A stretch of 64,000 nt of DNA from Listeria innocua (GTDB lineage Bacteria; Bacillota; Bacilli; Lactobacillales; Listeriaceae), in assembly GCF_028596125.1 (NCBI RefSeq), contig NZ_CP117229.1:1348001-1412000 (forward strand), in the 5' to 3' direction. This document shows, piece after piece, positions 49,875-61,509 of this stretch (position 1 is the first letter of the stretch; each line of letters starts with the position of its first letter). The notes below the pieces were generated by a model, which was not told the DNA's origin, did not search any database, and saw nothing but the letters and a program-made list of their open reading frames with translations. The position numbers and the translations under genes are program-made.

Positions 49875-50264
49875 TTATAAAAACATCTGACAAAAGTATG
49901 GTATGAATATAATTAGTCCGATAAAACTTGCCACAATTGCCGCAAGTAAGACTGCACCAGCAGCAACATCTTTTGCTTTTTTCGCTTCATCAATGTATTG
50001 CTCTGTCGCAACATCCACGGCTCTTTCAATCGCTGTATTGACCATTTCTAACGTTAATACACCAAAAATAGATAGAATTAATAAAATCCATTCAGATCTA
50101 GTCACATGAAAGAAAAAGCCACAAATAACTACCGCAAGTGCCGCAAATGTATGAAACCTCATATTTCGTTCTTCTAAAAAAGCAGTTTTCAGTCCGGTAA
50201 AAGCGTGCTGAAAGGACTCTGCATAGTTTTTACTACGTTTATACTTTCTATCTTTCGAGTCCAT
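49875..50264 (-). CDS. dgkA: Diacylglycerol kinase family protein (undecaprenol kinase type)
   Basis: A 129-residue membrane protein with about three helices and the catalytic motif [13 protein letters not shown]. In Gram-positives DgkA homologues mostly phosphorylate undecaprenol. The start is uncertain: the gene begins inside the end of ybeY and no strong SD is visible; ATG at 50264 and an ATG two codons earlier are both possible. Overlap suggests translational coupling with ybeY. Confidence 0.9.
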   Translation of the reverse strand: MDSKDRKYKRSKNYAESFQHAFTGLKTAFLEERNMRFHTFAALAVVICGFFFHVTRSEWILLILSIFGVLTLEMVNTAIERAVDVATEQYIDEAKKAKDVAAGAVLLAAIVASFIGLIIFIPYFCQMFL

Positions 50265-50733
50265 AAGCATCCAACACTTCTTTTTGTAAGCCAAACATTA
50301 CTTTTTCCTCGTCAGGCTCCATATGATCATAACCAAGCAAATGCAGTAATCCGTGAACTGCTAGAAAACCTAATTCTCTTGCTTTCGTATGTCCGTAATC
50401 TTTCGCTTGTTCTTCTGCTTTTTCAGTTGAAATGATAATATCACCGAGCATTCGTGGAGTCTCGAGGTCAAAATCTCCCCAATCAATTTCTGTTTCGCCG
50501 TCGCCCATTTCTTCTAGCGCAAACGAAATAACATCTGTTGCTTGGTCTTTATTGCGATACTCTCGATTTATCTCTTGAATGCCTTCGTTTGTCGTAAATG
50601 TAAGAGAGAGTTCAGTGCCTTCCTCGATTTTTAAATAACCGGCTGCAAATTGCAGAATGTTTTCAACTAGCTGTTTATCTTCATCTGGTAAATTATTTGT
50701 TTCATCCAGTAAGTCTATTTCTAAGACCGTCAT
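50248..50733 (-). CDS. ybeY: Endoribonuclease YbeY
   Basis: A 161-residue zinc-dependent RNase in rRNA maturation. The signature [11 protein letters not shown] supplies the zinc ligands; [16 protein letters not shown] and LGDIIIS are also conserved. The start at 50733 follows GGAGGACAAAAG; a longer frame overlaps pgpH and contains the SD. Confidence 0.95.
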   Translation of the reverse strand: MTVLEIDLLDETNNLPDEDKQLVENILQFAAGYLKIEEGTELSLTFTTNEGIQEINREYRNKDQATDVISFALEEMGDGETEIDWGDFDLETPRMLGDIIISTEKAEEQAKDYGHTKARELGFLAVHGLLHLLGYDHMEPDEEKVMFGLQKEVLDAYGLER

Positions 50734-50749
50734 CTTTTGTCCTCCTATT

Positions 50750-52906
50750 TCAATCTTTGTCATCAGGATATTGAATTCGTTGATGATATATTCCGTTCAA
50801 TGTGGCAATTAGAGTGTCACGAATAATTTTAATTTCTTTGATGGTAATATCGCATTCAGTAAATTGCCCATCTAGGAAACGATCTTTAATAATTCCATCG
50901 ATAATTTCTGTTATTTTGGCCATTGTAGGTTCTGAGGAAGAACGAACAGCCGCTTCCACACTATCAGAAATATTGATTATCGCAATTTCTTTTGTTTGAG
51001 GTTTTGGCCCACTATAACGGAAATCTGCTTCTTTTACATCTGGGTTTGTTTCTTTAGCTTTATAATAAAAGTATTTAAGTAACGTTGTCCCGTGATGTTG
51101 TAAAGCAATGTCAATAATCGGTTGAGGCATATGATTTTCTTTTAATATTTCCGCCCCGTCTTTAGTATGCGAAAGAATTATATCACGACTTTGCTCTGGT
51201 GTCAGCCTATCATGCGGGTTAATCCCTTGCAATTGGTTCTCCACAAAATACGGCGGACGTAATGTTTTACCAATATCATGATAAAAACAACCAACGCGGA
51301 CAAGTAAACTATTTGCTCCAATTTTATCCGCACATGCTTCAGCTAAATTCGCAACCATCATGCTGTGGTGATAAGTTCCTGGAGCTTTCATCAATATTTT
51401 TTTGAGCAGTGGATGATTCGGATTCGCTAGTTCTACTAATCGGCTCGTAGTTAATAAACCAAAAATAGTTTCAAAGAGTGGAATAACTCCGACACCGAGA
51501 ATAAATGCACCAAATCCTCCTAAAAAGGCATAACCAATTGCCATTAAAGTAGACACTTGAAGTAGCGTACTATTATTAACTAACAATAAAATCAAGACAT
51601 ATACCATATTGATTAAACCTACCATAAAGCCTGAAAACATGATGGCAGAACGTCGACTATAATCCCGTAAAGCTACTACACTCGTAATTCCACTTAATAA
51701 AATGAAAATCGCAATTCCACTAGTTGAATCATTTTGAAATGCAAACAAACTAGTTACAGCAATATATAGCACACTTAAAAAGGCATACTTCTCATTCAGT
51801 AAGATTTTAAGTATCATCGGTGCAAATGCTGCTGGGAATAAAAAGGCGATATTAAATATATTCTGATTTTCTAAAAACAAAATAATCATTAACATGAATA
51901 AAGAAACGACATATACAGAAGAAAAAATCAGCATCGTTTGTATTTTTTTTGCTTTTGAAATGGTTTGTTTTTTTGTATATAAGAATAGAAGTGCTGCAAG
52001 TACAATAATAAAAACGGCAAAGCCAGCATATTGTTTGACTGGCATTTTTTGATCTAATAGATGTAGCATGTTTAACTGACGATAGGTTTCTCGGTCTACA
52101 ATCTGGCCTTCTTGCACGATTACTTGACCTTGTAAAATTTTCACTGGAACAACAGATTGGGCAGCTTCTTTGCGCCGTTCATCAGTTTGTTCTTCATTAT
52201 AAATTTCATTTGGGACAATTGCGTATGAGACAAGCACTTTGGATACGTTTTTGTAATAAGAAGATATAGCAGACAATTCGATGTCATCTCGTGCTCTTAT
52301 CTTTGCGGCATTGAGATTTTCATCACGGATTTTATTTTCCATTGTTTTCGCTACTTCGGTTGTAATAACGTCTTCCATTACATTAAAATCTTTGCTATCA
52401 GCCTCAATTAAAGTAGTAAAAACTTCATCTGATATATTCGAAGTGATTTTTTCAGATACATTGCTTGATAATTTGCTTTTTAAGTTTTTTAATTTAGTTT
52501 CTGTTGTAGTTGGTGCTGGGGCTGGTTCTTTATCTTTTGCTGCTTTTTCTTTATTTTTCTTATCATTTTCTTCTGCTTCAGAATTCACTTCAATTACATA
52601 AGCGAATAGACTTTGAATTAATGCTACTCGATTTTGTCCTGTTTCACGGTTGTAAACATACACATCTTCTACAGCATTACTTGCCTTAGTCCGTTCTTCT
52701 TTTGTTTTCTCCGTATCTTCAACAGTCTGTGGTGATCGAATCGTTTTTTCAGCTACTTGAAATAGCTTTACATTATACGATTCCGGTTTTGTCATTTGGC
52801 AGACAAGGAAATACGCTACGACAGCAAAACAAATAAGGAGAAGTGGGAAAAGGTATTTTTTTCCACTTTCGATGTACCAATCTTTCCATTTCTTGGCTAG
52901 CTTCAC
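50750..52906 (-). CDS. pgpH: Cyclic di-AMP phosphodiesterase PgpH (7TM-HD)
   Basis: A 718-residue membrane protein: an N-terminal helix, an extracytoplasmic 7TMR-HDED domain (about 45-290, with an Ala/Pro-rich insert), seven helices (about 295-475) and a cytoplasmic HD domain. The HD site includes [22 protein letters not shown], HPxxHT-type ILSHTKDG and ALQHHG. PgpH of L. monocytogenes degrades c-di-AMP. The start is GTG after AGGAG. Confidence 0.95.
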   Translation of the reverse strand: MKLAKKWKDWYIESGKKYLFPLLLICFAVVAYFLVCQMTKPESYNVKLFQVAEKTIRSPQTVEDTEKTKEERTKASNAVEDVYVYNRETGQNRVALIQSLFAYVIEVNSEAEENDKKNKEKAAKDKEPAPAPTTTETKLKNLKSKLSSNVSEKITSNISDEVFTTLIEADSKDFNVMEDVITTEVAKTMENKIRDENLNAAKIRARDDIELSAISSYYKNVSKVLVSYAIVPNEIYNEEQTDERRKEAAQSVVPVKILQGQVIVQEGQIVDRETYRQLNMLHLLDQKMPVKQYAGFAVFIIVLAALLFLYTKKQTISKAKKIQTMLIFSSVYVVSLFMLMIILFLENQNIFNIAFLFPAAFAPMILKILLNEKYAFLSVLYIAVTSLFAFQNDSTSGIAIFILLSGITSVVALRDYSRRSAIMFSGFMVGLINMVYVLILLLVNNSTLLQVSTLMAIGYAFLGGFGAFILGVGVIPLFETIFGLLTTSRLVELANPNHPLLKKILMKAPGTYHHSMMVANLAEACADKIGANSLLVRVGCFYHDIGKTLRPPYFVENQLQGINPHDRLTPEQSRDIILSHTKDGAEILKENHMPQPIIDIALQHHGTTLLKYFYYKAKETNPDVKEADFRYSGPKPQTKEIAIINISDSVEAAVRSSSEPTMAKITEIIDGIIKDRFLDGQFTECDITIKEIKIIRDTLIATLNGIYHQRIQYPDDKD

Positions 52907-52921
52907 ATCTTTGTCTCCTTT

Positions 52922-53881
52922 CTAATTTTGTTTCCCTTCGTACGCTTTAATAATTTCAGCTACTAAAGGATGTCTTACTACATCATGGTGTTCAAAGTAA
53001 ACAAAACCAATGTCTTTAACATCTTTTAAAACTTGTTCCGCGTTAACAAGACCACTAGTTGCACCTTTTGGTAAATCAATTTGTGTCATATCACCGTTGA
53101 CAATCATTTTAGAGTCATAACCAAGACGTGTTAAAAACATTTTCATTTGAGCAATGGTAGTGTTTTGCGCCTCATCTAGGATAACAAAAGCATGATCCAG
53201 TGTACGTCCCCTCATATAAGCCAGAGGAGCTATCTCAATAACGCCACGATCCATTAATCTTGTTGTATGCTCTGTACCAAAAATATCGTATAGCGCGTCG
53301 TATACAGGTCGTAAATAAGGATCTACTTTTTCTTTTAAGTCACCTGGTAGAAAACCTAAGCTTTCACCTGCTTCAACGGCCGGTCTAGTCAAAATGATTT
53401 TGCTAACTTTTCCTTTTTTCCATGCGTCTACTGCCATTACAACGGCAAGATAGGTTTTTCCTGTTCCTGCTGGTCCAACACCAAAAACGATATCATGTTT
53501 TTTTATCATTTGAATGTAAGTTCTTTGGCCAAATGTTTTAGGTCTAATAGGTGTTCCTTTGGCATTTTTAGTGATTTCTTCTTCAAAAAGAGTATGGAAA
53601 TATATGAGTGTGCCATTTCTTTGCATTTTTACTGCTTGAGCTATATCACGGCCATCAATATGAATGCCGCGTTTTACAGTTAAGATAAGTTCGTTTAAAA
53701 CAGCAATAGTGTGCTGGACAGCTTCTTCTTCTCCAGTGATAGAAAGTGCTTCTCCCCGTGTAATAATTTTTACTTGAAGCAATTCTTCTAAAAGATCGAT
53801 ATTTTTATTATTATTGCCGAATAAATCTTGGATGTTTGTGTCATCAGATAATTCGACTACTTCATTAAATTCATTTAGCAT
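52922..53881 (-). CDS. phoH: PhoH-like ATPase
   Basis: A 319-residue P-loop NTPase. Walker A FGVGPAGTGKTYLAVVMAV is near residue 130 and Walker B FVILDEAQNT near 225, with MFLTRLGYDSKMIVNGD. A small N-terminal KH-like region precedes. The family is linked to RNA metabolism. First gene of the phoH-pgpH-ybeY-dgkA-cdd-era unit. SD GAAGGGG. Confidence 0.92.
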   Translation of the reverse strand: MLNEFNEVVELSDDTNIQDLFGNNNKNIDLLEELLQVKIITRGEALSITGEEEAVQHTIAVLNELILTVKRGIHIDGRDIAQAVKMQRNGTLIYFHTLFEEEITKNAKGTPIRPKTFGQRTYIQMIKKHDIVFGVGPAGTGKTYLAVVMAVDAWKKGKVSKIILTRPAVEAGESLGFLPGDLKEKVDPYLRPVYDALYDIFGTEHTTRLMDRGVIEIAPLAYMRGRTLDHAFVILDEAQNTTIAQMKMFLTRLGYDSKMIVNGDMTQIDLPKGATSGLVNAEQVLKDVKDIGFVYFEHHDVVRHPLVAEIIKAYEGKQN

Positions 53882-53923
53882 TGGCTAACCCCTTCACCTG
53901 TTATAAGTGCCTTGATTAGTTAT

Positions 53924-53952
53924 ATTATACACGAAATTGCCTTGCTTGAAAA
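53924..53952 (-). promoter_or_regulatory. Sigma-A type promoter of the phoH-era operon
   Basis: TTTTCA, a 17-base spacer, TATAAT on the minus strand, about 45 bases before phoH. Confidence 0.6.
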
Positions 53953-53994
53953 ACGAAGCGATGAATAGCTTTAATTTCTGCCAAATGTATGTAT

Positions 53995-54042
53995 AAAAAA
54001 AACAGGATTTCCTTCATAAAATATGAAGAAACCCTGTTTTTT
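53995..54042 (-). terminator. yqeY terminator
   Basis: AAACAGG..TTC..CATA with matching TATG..GAA..CCTGTTT arms and a T-run on the minus strand. Confidence 0.85.
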
Positions 54043-54070
54043 AATGTTTTCAAAACTAGTTTGAATTAGT

Positions 54071-54517
54071 TTATGAAAGATATTTTTTTACGAATTGGTT
54101 AACAGCACCGCCGTCAGCTTTGCCTTTTACTTTAGGCATAATTGCGGACATTACTTTGCCGAAATCAGCTTTACTAGATGCGCCAACTTCTTCGATAGTT
54201 GCTTTCACAATGTTCTCAAGCTCTTCAGGAGTCAATTGTTTCGGCGCATAGTCCTCAACAATGACAATCTCGGAACGGACTTTATCAGAAAGGTCGCTAC
54301 GTCCTGCTTTGTCAAACTCGGCTAGAGAATCTCTGCGTTGTTTGAGTTCGCGGGAAATCACGGTTACTTCATCATCCGGAGTAAGATCTTTCACACCTTG
54401 GTGAATTGCTTCGTTTTGTAAAGCTGCTTTTAACATGCGAATAACGGAAAGTTTTTCTTTTTCTTTATCGCGCATCGCTTGCTTCATATCTTCATTTAAC
54501 TTGTCAAGCAGTGTCAA
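54071..54517 (-). CDS. GatB/YqeY domain protein
   Basis: A roughly 148-residue YqeY family protein, helical, with [37 protein letters not shown], and a C-terminal [11 protein letters not shown]. It resembles the tRNA-binding tail of GatB; the role is undefined, though linked to tRNA metabolism. Start ambiguity: ATG at 54526 is only two bases from AAAGG; TTG at 54517 has better spacing and gives the usual MTLLDKL opening. It lies directly after rpsU. Confidence 0.85.
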   Translation of the reverse strand: MTLLDKLNEDMKQAMRDKEKEKLSVIRMLKAALQNEAIHQGVKDLTPDDEVTVISRELKQRRDSLAEFDKAGRSDLSDKVRSEIVIVEDYAPKQLTPEELENIVKATIEEVGASSKADFGKVMSAIMPKVKGKADGGAVNQFVKKYLS

Positions 54518-54536
54518 CGAAATCATCGCCTTTTAA

Positions 54537-54710
54537 TTAGAATTTGCGTTTTCTTGCTGCTTCGGATTTTTTCTTACGTTTTACGCTTGGTTTTTCATAA
54601 AATTCGCGCTTTCTGGATTCTTGCAAAGTTCCACTTTTGGAAACAGTACGTTTAAAGCGACGAAGAGCATCTTCAAGCGATTCGTTTTTACGAACTACTG
54701 TTTTTGACAT
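54537..54710 (-). CDS. rpsU: Ribosomal protein S21
   Basis: A 57-residue, very basic small-subunit protein: [17 protein letters not shown] and a Lys/Arg-rich C-terminus. The start at 54710 follows GGAGGG; an 11-codon longer ORF contains the SD. First gene of rpsU-yqeY, with a strong promoter and a hairpin leader. Confidence 0.97.
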
Positions 54711-54743
54711 CTCTCTTTCCCTCCCTCCGGCACTTACATGCAC

Positions 54744-54764
54744 TCACTTAAATCCTTCATTTAA
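54744..54764. repeat. Hairpin in the rpsU leader
   Basis: ACTTAAAT, a five-base loop and its complement, about 15 bases upstream of the rpsU SD. There is no T-run, so it is not a terminator. It could influence rpsU translation or mRNA stability. Confidence 0.5.
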
Positions 54765-54841
54765 GTTCCAGAATAGGACATAACGGAAAATAAATTATGA
54801 ATTATTCTGAAGTAATGCAGATAAGCATTCACTCATTAAAA

Positions 54842-54870
54842 ATTATATACGAAACATCGGGCATCGTCAA
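54842..54870 (-). promoter_or_regulatory. Sigma-A promoter of rpsU-yqeY
   Basis: TTGACG, a 17-base spacer, TATAAT on the minus strand; near-consensus, about 130 bases before rpsU. Confidence 0.85.
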
Positions 54871-54874
54871 CATG

Positions 54875-54917
54875 AAATCGTTAACTTTCGCATAAAACTT
54901 TGAAATGTTAACGATTT
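54875..54917 (-). terminator. Inverted repeat at the rsmE stop
   Basis: AAATCGTTAAC and its exact complement, separated by 21 bases; one arm covers the rsmE stop. It lacks a T-run, so termination would be weak. Confidence 0.4.
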
Positions 54918-55675
54918 TTATTTTCGTAAAGGTCAAAATAGAAAGAAGCAGCTGATAATACATAGAGCGGAGCAGTTTCTGTTCTTAAAATTCTTGGGCC
55001 GAGTCCGGCAAGTTTGGCATTTACTTCTTGAAGAAGCAACAGCTCTTTTTCACTAATGCCGCCTTCTGGTCCAAAAATACACAAAACAGACTGTCCAGGC
55101 TTCATTGTTTGAAATAAGCTAGCAAGCGCACTATCCTCGCCTTCTCGGGCACTCTCTTCATATGCGGCGATAACATAGTCATAGTGAACATGGTCAAACA
55201 TTAATTCTTTGAAACTAGCAGCATAATGAACTTCTGGAATGACAGTCCGGTGCGATTGTTCAGCCGCTTCTTGCGCAATTTTTTGAAGGCGCTCGATTTT
55301 TTTGATGACTTTTTTATCATCCCATTTCACTACAGAACGTTCGGCTTTATAAGGGATGAATTTATGTGCACCGAGTTCTGTACTTTTTTGAATGATGAGT
55401 TCTAGTTTGTCGCCTTTCGGTAGGCCGCTCGCAATAGTGATTTCAATGGGCAATTCGGTATCTTCTTCCAGCCATTTCACTAGATTTAATAATACCTCTT
55501 CCTCATTTATTGCCGTAATAGCCGCGATACATGTTTTTTTGCTCGGAAAAACAATGAAAACTTGGTCGGATTCTTTCATCCGCATAACACGTGCAATATG
55601 ATGAAAATTTTCTCCTGTAATGCTTAGTGTATCGTTATCGTTTTCTAGCTCATAATTTACAAAATAACGTTGCAT
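54908..55675 (-). CDS. rsmE: 16S rRNA (uracil1498-N3)-methyltransferase
   Basis: A 255-residue SPOUT-fold methyltransferase. An N-terminal PUA-like domain (YFVNYELENDN..FHHIARVMRM) is followed by the knot domain with ASGLPKGDKLELIIQKSTELGA, IFGPEGGISEKE and LGPRILRTETAPLY. It methylates U1498 of 16S rRNA. Its start abuts the prmA stop, so the two genes are cotranscribed. Confidence 0.95.
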   Translation of the reverse strand: MQRYFVNYELENDNDTLSITGENFHHIARVMRMKESDQVFIVFPSKKTCIAAITAINEEEVLLNLVKWLEEDTELPIEITIASGLPKGDKLELIIQKSTELGAHKFIPYKAERSVVKWDDKKVIKKIERLQKIAQEAAEQSHRTVIPEVHYAASFKELMFDHVHYDYVIAAYEESAREGEDSALASLFQTMKPGQSVLCIFGPEGGISEKELLLLQEVNAKLAGLGPRILRTETAPLYVLSAASFYFDLYENKNR

Positions 55676-56620
55676 TTATTCCACTCCTCGTTTGGAAATG
55701 ATTGCAACCCAGTCCCCTTGTTGCTCGATTTTTTCGATGATAAGCCCAGCGTTTTTCAGCGCTTCTTCTACTACTTTGGCTTTGTCTTCAATAATTCCTG
55801 AAGCAATGAAAATTCCGCCTGGTTTAAGTGCTTTATAAACATCTTCCGGGAAAAGTAAAATAACTTCTGCTAAAATGTTGGCTACGACAATATCTACATC
55901 GGATTTATTAATATCTTGAAGGAGATTATTTTGCTTTACGGTAATGATATTTTCTGTTTTATTTAAACGAATATTTTCTTCTGCAGCGCGAGTAGCAATT
56001 TCGTCGAGGTCTGTTGCTAAAATGGATTTTGCTCCAAGTTTGGCGCTAGCAATACTTAACACACCGGAACCCGTGCCAACGTCAATGAGTTCATCACCTG
56101 GTTGTAAATAATCACTTAGCGCACGGATACAAAGTTGTGTTGTCGGATGTGTCCCAGTACCGAAAGCCATTCCTGGATCTAGCTCAATGATTATTTCGTT
56201 AGCAGATGGTGTATAAGATTCCCAACTTGGTACAATCGTGATACGGTCTGTGATTTGAACAGGATGATAGTATTTTTTCCAAGCAGTTGCCCATTCTTCA
56301 TCGTCTACATCATTCACAACAAATTGAAATTTACCAAGAGGAATATCAAAGGTTGTAAGGTTCTTCAAAGTTTGTTCGATTTCTGGGATTTGCTCGACAA
56401 ATTCCGTGGTTTTTAAGAAGTAAGCTTTGATGATAACGCCATCTTCTGGATAATCTTCTCGTTTTAATGCATAAATTTCACCGAATTTATCTTCTCGTTC
56501 GCGTAAAAAGTCTGCTACATCTTCAATAGAAACTCCCGCTGCCCCGAACTCCGTTAAAACATTTGCAACTGGCTCCACTGCTTCGTTTGTTGTATGGACT
56601 TCTACTTCTGACCATTCCAT
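55676..56620 (-). CDS. prmA: Ribosomal protein L11 methyltransferase
   Basis: A 314-residue SAM-dependent methyltransferase. [15 protein letters not shown] and [19 protein letters not shown] form the SAM site; VANILAEVI is the catalytic-loop motif. The N-terminal 100 residues recognise L11. SD AGGAG. It is directly after dnaJ and directly before rsmE, an order shared with Bacillus. Confidence 0.95.
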   Translation of the reverse strand: MEWSEVEVHTTNEAVEPVANVLTEFGAAGVSIEDVADFLREREDKFGEIYALKREDYPEDGVIIKAYFLKTTEFVEQIPEIEQTLKNLTTFDIPLGKFQFVVNDVDDEEWATAWKKYYHPVQITDRITIVPSWESYTPSANEIIIELDPGMAFGTGTHPTTQLCIRALSDYLQPGDELIDVGTGSGVLSIASAKLGAKSILATDLDEIATRAAEENIRLNKTENIITVKQNNLLQDINKSDVDIVVANILAEVILLFPEDVYKALKPGGIFIASGIIEDKAKVVEEALKNAGLIIEKIEQQGDWVAIISKRGVE

Positions 56621-56645
56621 TTTTCAACACTCCTTTAGTATGTAG

Positions 56646-56682
56646 AAAAGGTCGATGGTTGCTTCTCGCACAACTATCGACC
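56646..56682 (-). terminator. dnaJ terminator
   Basis: AGGTCGATAGTTG pairs with CAACCATCGACCT (one mismatch) around an eight- to nine-base loop, then four T residues on the minus strand. Partial read-through into prmA is likely. Confidence 0.65.
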
Positions 56683-56692
56683 TCTACGTTCA

Positions 56693-57823
56693 TCAATCGC
56701 CTTTAAAAGCTCGTTTCATTTTGTCAAAAAATCCAGATGTTTGTTCGTCTACTTTGTCTCCAGTAGTGGAAGCAAATTCTCGTAAGATTTCTTTTTGTTT
56801 ATCATCTAGTTTTTTCGGAACAATTACTTTGACGATTACGTGTTGATCGCCTGTTCCGTTTCCACGAAGATGCGGAACACCTTTACCTCGTAAGCGGAAG
56901 GTTGTCCCTGTTTGTGTACCACTAGGGATTTTCAGGCGAACTTTACCGTGCACAGTTGGTACATCGATTTCGTCACCTAGAGTGGCTTGTACGAAAGTGA
57001 TTGGCACTTCTACATAAATGTCGTCAGCTTCTCGTTCGAAAAATTCATCTGGAATCACAACGAATACTACATATAAATCGCCGTTAGGTCCGCCATTAAT
57101 ACCAGCTTCCCCTTCGCCAGATACGCGCATTTGTTGTCCATCATTCACACCAGCTGGAACTTTCACTTTGATTTTTTTCGTTTTAGTTACGCGGCCTTTA
57201 CCGTGACAAGTTGGACATTTTTCTTTGATTTCTTTACCAGTACCATTACAGTATTGACATGTGCGTTTATTGACTACGCGACCAAATGGGGTATTTTGTT
57301 CCACGTTAATAGATCCTTTACCACCACAATGGCTACATTTTTCAGGTGTAGTTCCTGGTTTTGCGCCGGATCCATGACATGTGTCACAGTTTTCTTCGCG
57401 AGGAATTTCGATTTCCGCATCTTTACCAAAAATCGCTTCTTTAAATTTAAGACGCATTGTATATTGTAAATCGCTACCTTGTCTTGGTGCGTTAGGGTCT
57501 TGTTGACGTCCTCCTCCACCGAAGAATGTGTCAAAGATGTCTTCAAATCCGGAGAATCCGCCTCCGCCAAAGCCACCACCTGCACCGCCGCCGAAGCCTT
57601 GGTTTGGATCTACGTGTCCATATTGATCATATTGCGCACGTTTTTGTGGGTCACTTAATGCTTCATAAGCCTCTGATATTTCTTTAAATTTTTCATCAGC
57701 GCCTGCTTCTTTATTTATGTCCGGATGATACTGTTTGGACAGTTTCCGGTAAGCTTTTTTTATTTCGTCCGCTGAGGCGCTTTTGGAAACACCAAGCACT
57801 TCATAGTAATCTCGTTTTGCCAT
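56693..57823 (-). CDS. dnaJ: Chaperone DnaJ
   Basis: A 376-residue type I DnaJ. The J domain with HPD (YHPDIN) is at residues 1-70, then a Gly/Phe-rich linker (about 75-105). Four CxxCxGxG zinc repeats ([32 protein letters not shown]; about 145-215) and a C-terminal substrate domain follow. It stimulates DnaK ATPase. Last gene of hrcA-grpE-dnaK-dnaJ. Confidence 0.98.
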   Translation of the reverse strand: MAKRDYYEVLGVSKSASADEIKKAYRKLSKQYHPDINKEAGADEKFKEISEAYEALSDPQKRAQYDQYGHVDPNQGFGGGAGGGFGGGGFSGFEDIFDTFFGGGGRQQDPNAPRQGSDLQYTMRLKFKEAIFGKDAEIEIPREENCDTCHGSGAKPGTTPEKCSHCGGKGSINVEQNTPFGRVVNKRTCQYCNGTGKEIKEKCPTCHGKGRVTKTKKIKVKVPAGVNDGQQMRVSGEGEAGINGGPNGDLYVVFVVIPDEFFEREADDIYVEVPITFVQATLGDEIDVPTVHGKVRLKIPSGTQTGTTFRLRGKGVPHLRGNGTGDQHVIVKVIVPKKLDDKQKEILREFASTTGDKVDEQTSGFFDKMKRAFKGD

Positions 57824-57911
57824 CCGCCATCACTCCTGTCCATGATAGATTTTTATAGTCCTAACGTATTGTAACATTTGAAAGAGATGTTGTAAAAACT
57901 TTATTTCAGAT

Positions 57912-57941
57912 AAAAAGCCAAAGCCACAGTAGACTTTGACT
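57912..57941 (-). terminator. Hairpin between dnaK and dnaJ
   Basis: AGTCAAAGTC pairs with GGCTTTGGCT through 10 pairs including two G-T wobbles, followed by a T-run on the minus strand. It is likely a partial terminator that lowers dnaJ expression relative to dnaK. Confidence 0.6.
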
Positions 57942-57965
57942 CATTATCCTTACCTTTAAAAAAGA

Positions 57966-59807
57966 TTATTTGTTTTCTTTGTCGTCGTCATTTACTTCTT
58001 CAAATTCAGCATCTACTACATCGTCATTTTGAGGAGCTTCTTGACCTTCTGCGCCACCTGCTGCTTGTTGTTCTGCTGCAGCTTGTTCGTATAATTTAAC
58101 AGATAGGTTTTGAACGATTTCGTTTAAGCTGTCTGTTTTTTCTTTGATAGCTTCGAAATCTTCACCTTTAAGAGCTTCTTGTAGTTCATCACGAGCTGCT
58201 TCTGCTTTTTTCACTTCTTCTTCTTCAACTTTGCCTTCTAGTTCTTTCAAAGTTTTATCGACAGTGAATACTAATTGGTCTGCATTGTTACGAAGTTCAG
58301 CGTTTTCTTTGTTCTTTTTATCTTCTTCAGCATTAGCTTCTGCGTCTTGAACCATTTTTTCAATTTCTTCATCAGTTAGGCCAGAAGAAGATTTAATAAC
58401 GATGTTTTGTTCTTTACCAGTTCCAAGATCTTTTGCACGAACTGTTACGATACCATTTTTATCGATGTCAAAAGATACTTCGATTTGTGGAATTCCGCGT
58501 GGTGCTGGTGGAATATCCGCTAATTGGAAACGACCTAATGTTTTGTTGTCTTTTGCCATTGGACGTTCACCTTGAAGTACATGAATATCTACTGCTGGTT
58601 GGTTATCAGCTGCTGTAGAGAAAGTTTGTGATTTAGATGTTGGGATAGTTGTATTACGTTCGATAAGTGTAGTCATAACGCCACCCATTGTTTCAATACC
58701 AAGGGATAATGGAGTTACGTCAAGTAGTACAACGTCTTTTACATCACCAGTGATTACGCCACCTTGAATTGCAGCACCCATTGCTACAACTTCATCCGGG
58801 TTTACACCTTTATGAGGTTCTTTGCCTAATTCTTTTTTGATTGTTTCTTGAACTGCAGGGATACGAGTAGATCCACCAACTAAGATTACTTGGTCAATAT
58901 CGCTTGCAGATAGGTTTGCATCTTTTAATGCTTGACGAGTTGGCGCAATAGTACGTTCAACTAAGTCATGTGTTAATTCATCAAATTTAGCACGAGTAAG
59001 GGTTACTTCTAAGTGAAGTGGACCAGCTTCTCCAGCTGTGATAAATGGTAAGGAGATTTGTGTGCTTGTTACGCCAGAAAGATCTTTTTTCGCTTTTTCA
59101 GCTGCATCTTTTAAACGTTGAAGTGCCATTTTATCTTGGCTTAAGTCAATACCATTGTCTTTTTTGAATTCTGCTACTAGATAGTCGATGATTTTTTTAT
59201 CAAAGTCATCTCCACCTAATTCGTTATCACCAGCAGTTGAGTGTACTTCAAATACGCCGTCACCTAATTCAAGGATAGATACGTCAAAAGTACCACCACC
59301 AAGGTCAAATACTAGGATTGTTTGGTCTGTTTCTGTTTTATCCATACCGTAAGCAAGAGCTGCTGCTGTTGGTTCGTTGATAATACGTTCTACTTCAAGA
59401 CCAGCGATTTTACCAGCATCTTTTGTTGCTTGACGTTGTGCATCGTTGAAGTAAGCTGGAACTGTAATAACAGCTTTATCTACAGTTTCACCAAGGTAGT
59501 CTTCTGCATAGCTTTTTAGATATTGTAAAATGATTGCACTGATTTCTTGTGGTGAGTAATCTTTTCCTTCGATTGTTTCTTTATAGTTAGTACCCATGTG
59601 ACGTTTAATAGAACTAATTGTATTTGGGTTTGTGATTGCAGCACGTTTCGCTACTTCACCAACTTGGCGTTCGCCGTTTTTGAAACCAACGACAGAAGGT
59701 GTTGTACGTGCGCCTTCTGGGTTAGGGATAATTTTAGCTTCTCCGCCTTCTAATACTGCTACTGCAGAGTTTGTTGTTCCTAAGTCAATTCCGATAATTT
59801 TACTCAT
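57966..59807 (-). CDS. dnaK: Chaperone DnaK (Hsp70)
   Basis: A 613-residue Hsp70. N-terminal ATPase motifs [23 protein letters not shown] and [11 protein letters not shown]; substrate domain begins near 385 ([16 protein letters not shown]); the C-terminal lid ends with an acidic [19 protein letters not shown] tail. It is the shorter Gram-positive form, lacking the 24-residue insert of Gram-negative DnaK. Confidence 0.98.
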   Translation of the reverse strand: MSKIIGIDLGTTNSAVAVLEGGEAKIIPNPEGARTTPSVVGFKNGERQVGEVAKRAAITNPNTISSIKRHMGTNYKETIEGKDYSPQEISAIILQYLKSYAEDYLGETVDKAVITVPAYFNDAQRQATKDAGKIAGLEVERIINEPTAAALAYGMDKTETDQTILVFDLGGGTFDVSILELGDGVFEVHSTAGDNELGGDDFDKKIIDYLVAEFKKDNGIDLSQDKMALQRLKDAAEKAKKDLSGVTSTQISLPFITAGEAGPLHLEVTLTRAKFDELTHDLVERTIAPTRQALKDANLSASDIDQVILVGGSTRIPAVQETIKKELGKEPHKGVNPDEVVAMGAAIQGGVITGDVKDVVLLDVTPLSLGIETMGGVMTTLIERNTTIPTSKSQTFSTAADNQPAVDIHVLQGERPMAKDNKTLGRFQLADIPPAPRGIPQIEVSFDIDKNGIVTVRAKDLGTGKEQNIVIKSSSGLTDEEIEKMVQDAEANAEEDKKNKENAELRNNADQLVFTVDKTLKELEGKVEEEEVKKAEAARDELQEALKGEDFEAIKEKTDSLNEIVQNLSVKLYEQAAAEQQAAGGAEGQEAPQNDDVVDAEFEEVNDDDKENK

Positions 59808-59840
59808 TGTTATTTCCTCCTGTTATTCAGTAATTATTTT

Positions 59841-60416
59841 TTATTGATTCACTTTTACCATCGATGGGCGAATAACCCGGTCTTTTAATTTATAACCTTT
59901 TTGAAGTTCAGCAGTGATTTCATTACTACCTGCATTTTCATCACTATCTTGCATCACGGCTTGATGGAAGTTCGGGTCAAATTGTTCGCCGACAGCCGGA
60001 ATTACCTCAATACCTTCTTTTTCAAAAGCAACAAGAATTTGGTTGTAAACCATTTCCATTCCTTTTAGAATTTGTTTCACTTCTTCTTGATCAGAAGTCG
60101 TTGCAAGAGCTTTTTCAAAACTATCTAGTGCAGGAAGTAAATCTTGCGCTAGGCTTTGCGAACGGTATTTTTGGCTAGCATCGCGGTCAGCAATATGTCT
60201 TTTTTTGACATTTTCAAAATCCGCTTGCATGCGAAGATAACGATTTTCAACTTCATCTAGTTTGTTTTCAAGCTCTAAAATTTTGGCTTGTTCTTCTGTT
60301 AAAGTTTCTTCTGTCGCTTCTTCTTCCACTGTTTCTTCTGATTCATCTAAACTATTTAATTCTTCTTGTTCGATTTCCTCAGCTAGTTTTTCTTTTTTGT
60401 TCTTTTTCTCAGACAC
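59841..60416 (-). CDS. grpE: Nucleotide exchange factor GrpE
   Basis: A 191-residue cochaperone that releases ADP from DnaK. A Glu-rich N-terminus is followed by a long coiled coil (about 50-95) and a C-terminal beta-domain ([16 protein letters not shown]). The start is GTG at 60416 with GGAGG eight bases upstream; an in-frame GTG three codons earlier is part of the SD. Confidence 0.95.
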   Translation of the reverse strand: MSEKKNKKEKLAEEIEQEELNSLDESEETVEEEATEETLTEEQAKILELENKLDEVENRYLRMQADFENVKKRHIADRDASQKYRSQSLAQDLLPALDSFEKALATTSDQEEVKQILKGMEMVYNQILVAFEKEGIEVIPAVGEQFDPNFHQAVMQDSDENAGSNEITAELQKGYKLKDRVIRPSMVKVNQ

Positions 60417-60457
60417 TGTAGCCACCTCCTGAAAAAACTTATGCTTTTTCAGCCTTC

Positions 60458-61495
60458 CTAATTTTGGTTATCACGATAAAGTTTGGTTAACACATCGGTT
60501 AAATCTCGACTCATTACATCAACTAAGCCCATCATTCTGCTATATTCCATTCTTGTTGGACCTAGGAGCACAATACCGCCAACACGTTCGCCAGCAATAT
60601 TGTATGTTGCTGTAATGATACTACAATCTTCCATTAGACTATTATTGTTTTCACGGCCAATTTTAACTTGTAGACCGTCGGGAATATCCCTAAACAATTC
60701 ATATACATCTTGTTCTTCTTCCATCAAATGGAGCATCTCACGGACTTTATTAATATCATGAAATTCTGGTTGATTTAAGATGTTCGTTTTTCCGCCAAAA
60801 TACACTTTTTGCTGGCTGGCCTGGGCAAAAGAATCAGAAAAGACATGCATAAAGCTTTCATAGTTTCTAACATGCTTTCCAAGTAGTTCTTTTACTTCCA
60901 TTGGTATTTGTACTTTTAAATCATCCAGTGAAAGCCCAACTAACCGTTCGTTTAAAATGTTGACCATTCGTTCAATATCAGAAAGCGTTGTGCCCTCAGG
61001 TATTGTCACAAGATGGTTATCAACATGCCCTTGATCGGTAATTAAAATGAGCATTGCCTGAAAATTATTTATTGGTACAAATCTAAAGCCACTTAAATGA
61101 TTTTTCGTTGCTTCTGGACCAAGCAAGATGGACGTGTAATTGGTTAAATCGGATAACATTAATGCTGAATTTTGGATGAGTCCTTCCATTTCGTAATAAT
61201 TCTCTGAAAAGAAAGAACGAATCATTTGTCTGTCGGATTTGTCTAGCTTCTTGGGCTGGAGCAAATAATCGACATAGAAGCGGTACCCTTTCTCAGAAGG
61301 AACTCGTCCGGACGAAGAATGTGTTTTTTCAATAAAACCGTATTCTTCAAGGACACCCATCTCATTACGGATAGTCGCTGAACTATAAGGCAAACTTTTT
61401 TCTTTCAGCAAATTTTTCGATCCAACCGGCTGAATAGTCCAAGTGAAATGATCGATGATGGCACGGAAAATCAGAAGTTGTCTTTCTGTTAACAT
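60458..61495 (-). CDS. hrcA: Heat-inducible transcription repressor HrcA
   Basis: A 345-residue repressor of class I heat-shock genes. The N-terminal winged helix ([58 protein letters not shown] in segments) binds CIRCE; a GAF-like domain follows. The start at 61495 follows AGAGGTG. First gene of the operon and autoregulated through the CIRCE in its leader. Confidence 0.96.
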
Positions 61496-61509
61496 ATCTA
61501 TCACCTCTT

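Noticed and set aside
57131-57469. Cys/Phe-rich ORF antisense to dnaJ
   Set aside because: It is the reverse complement of the four dnaJ zinc repeats; no RBS or family.
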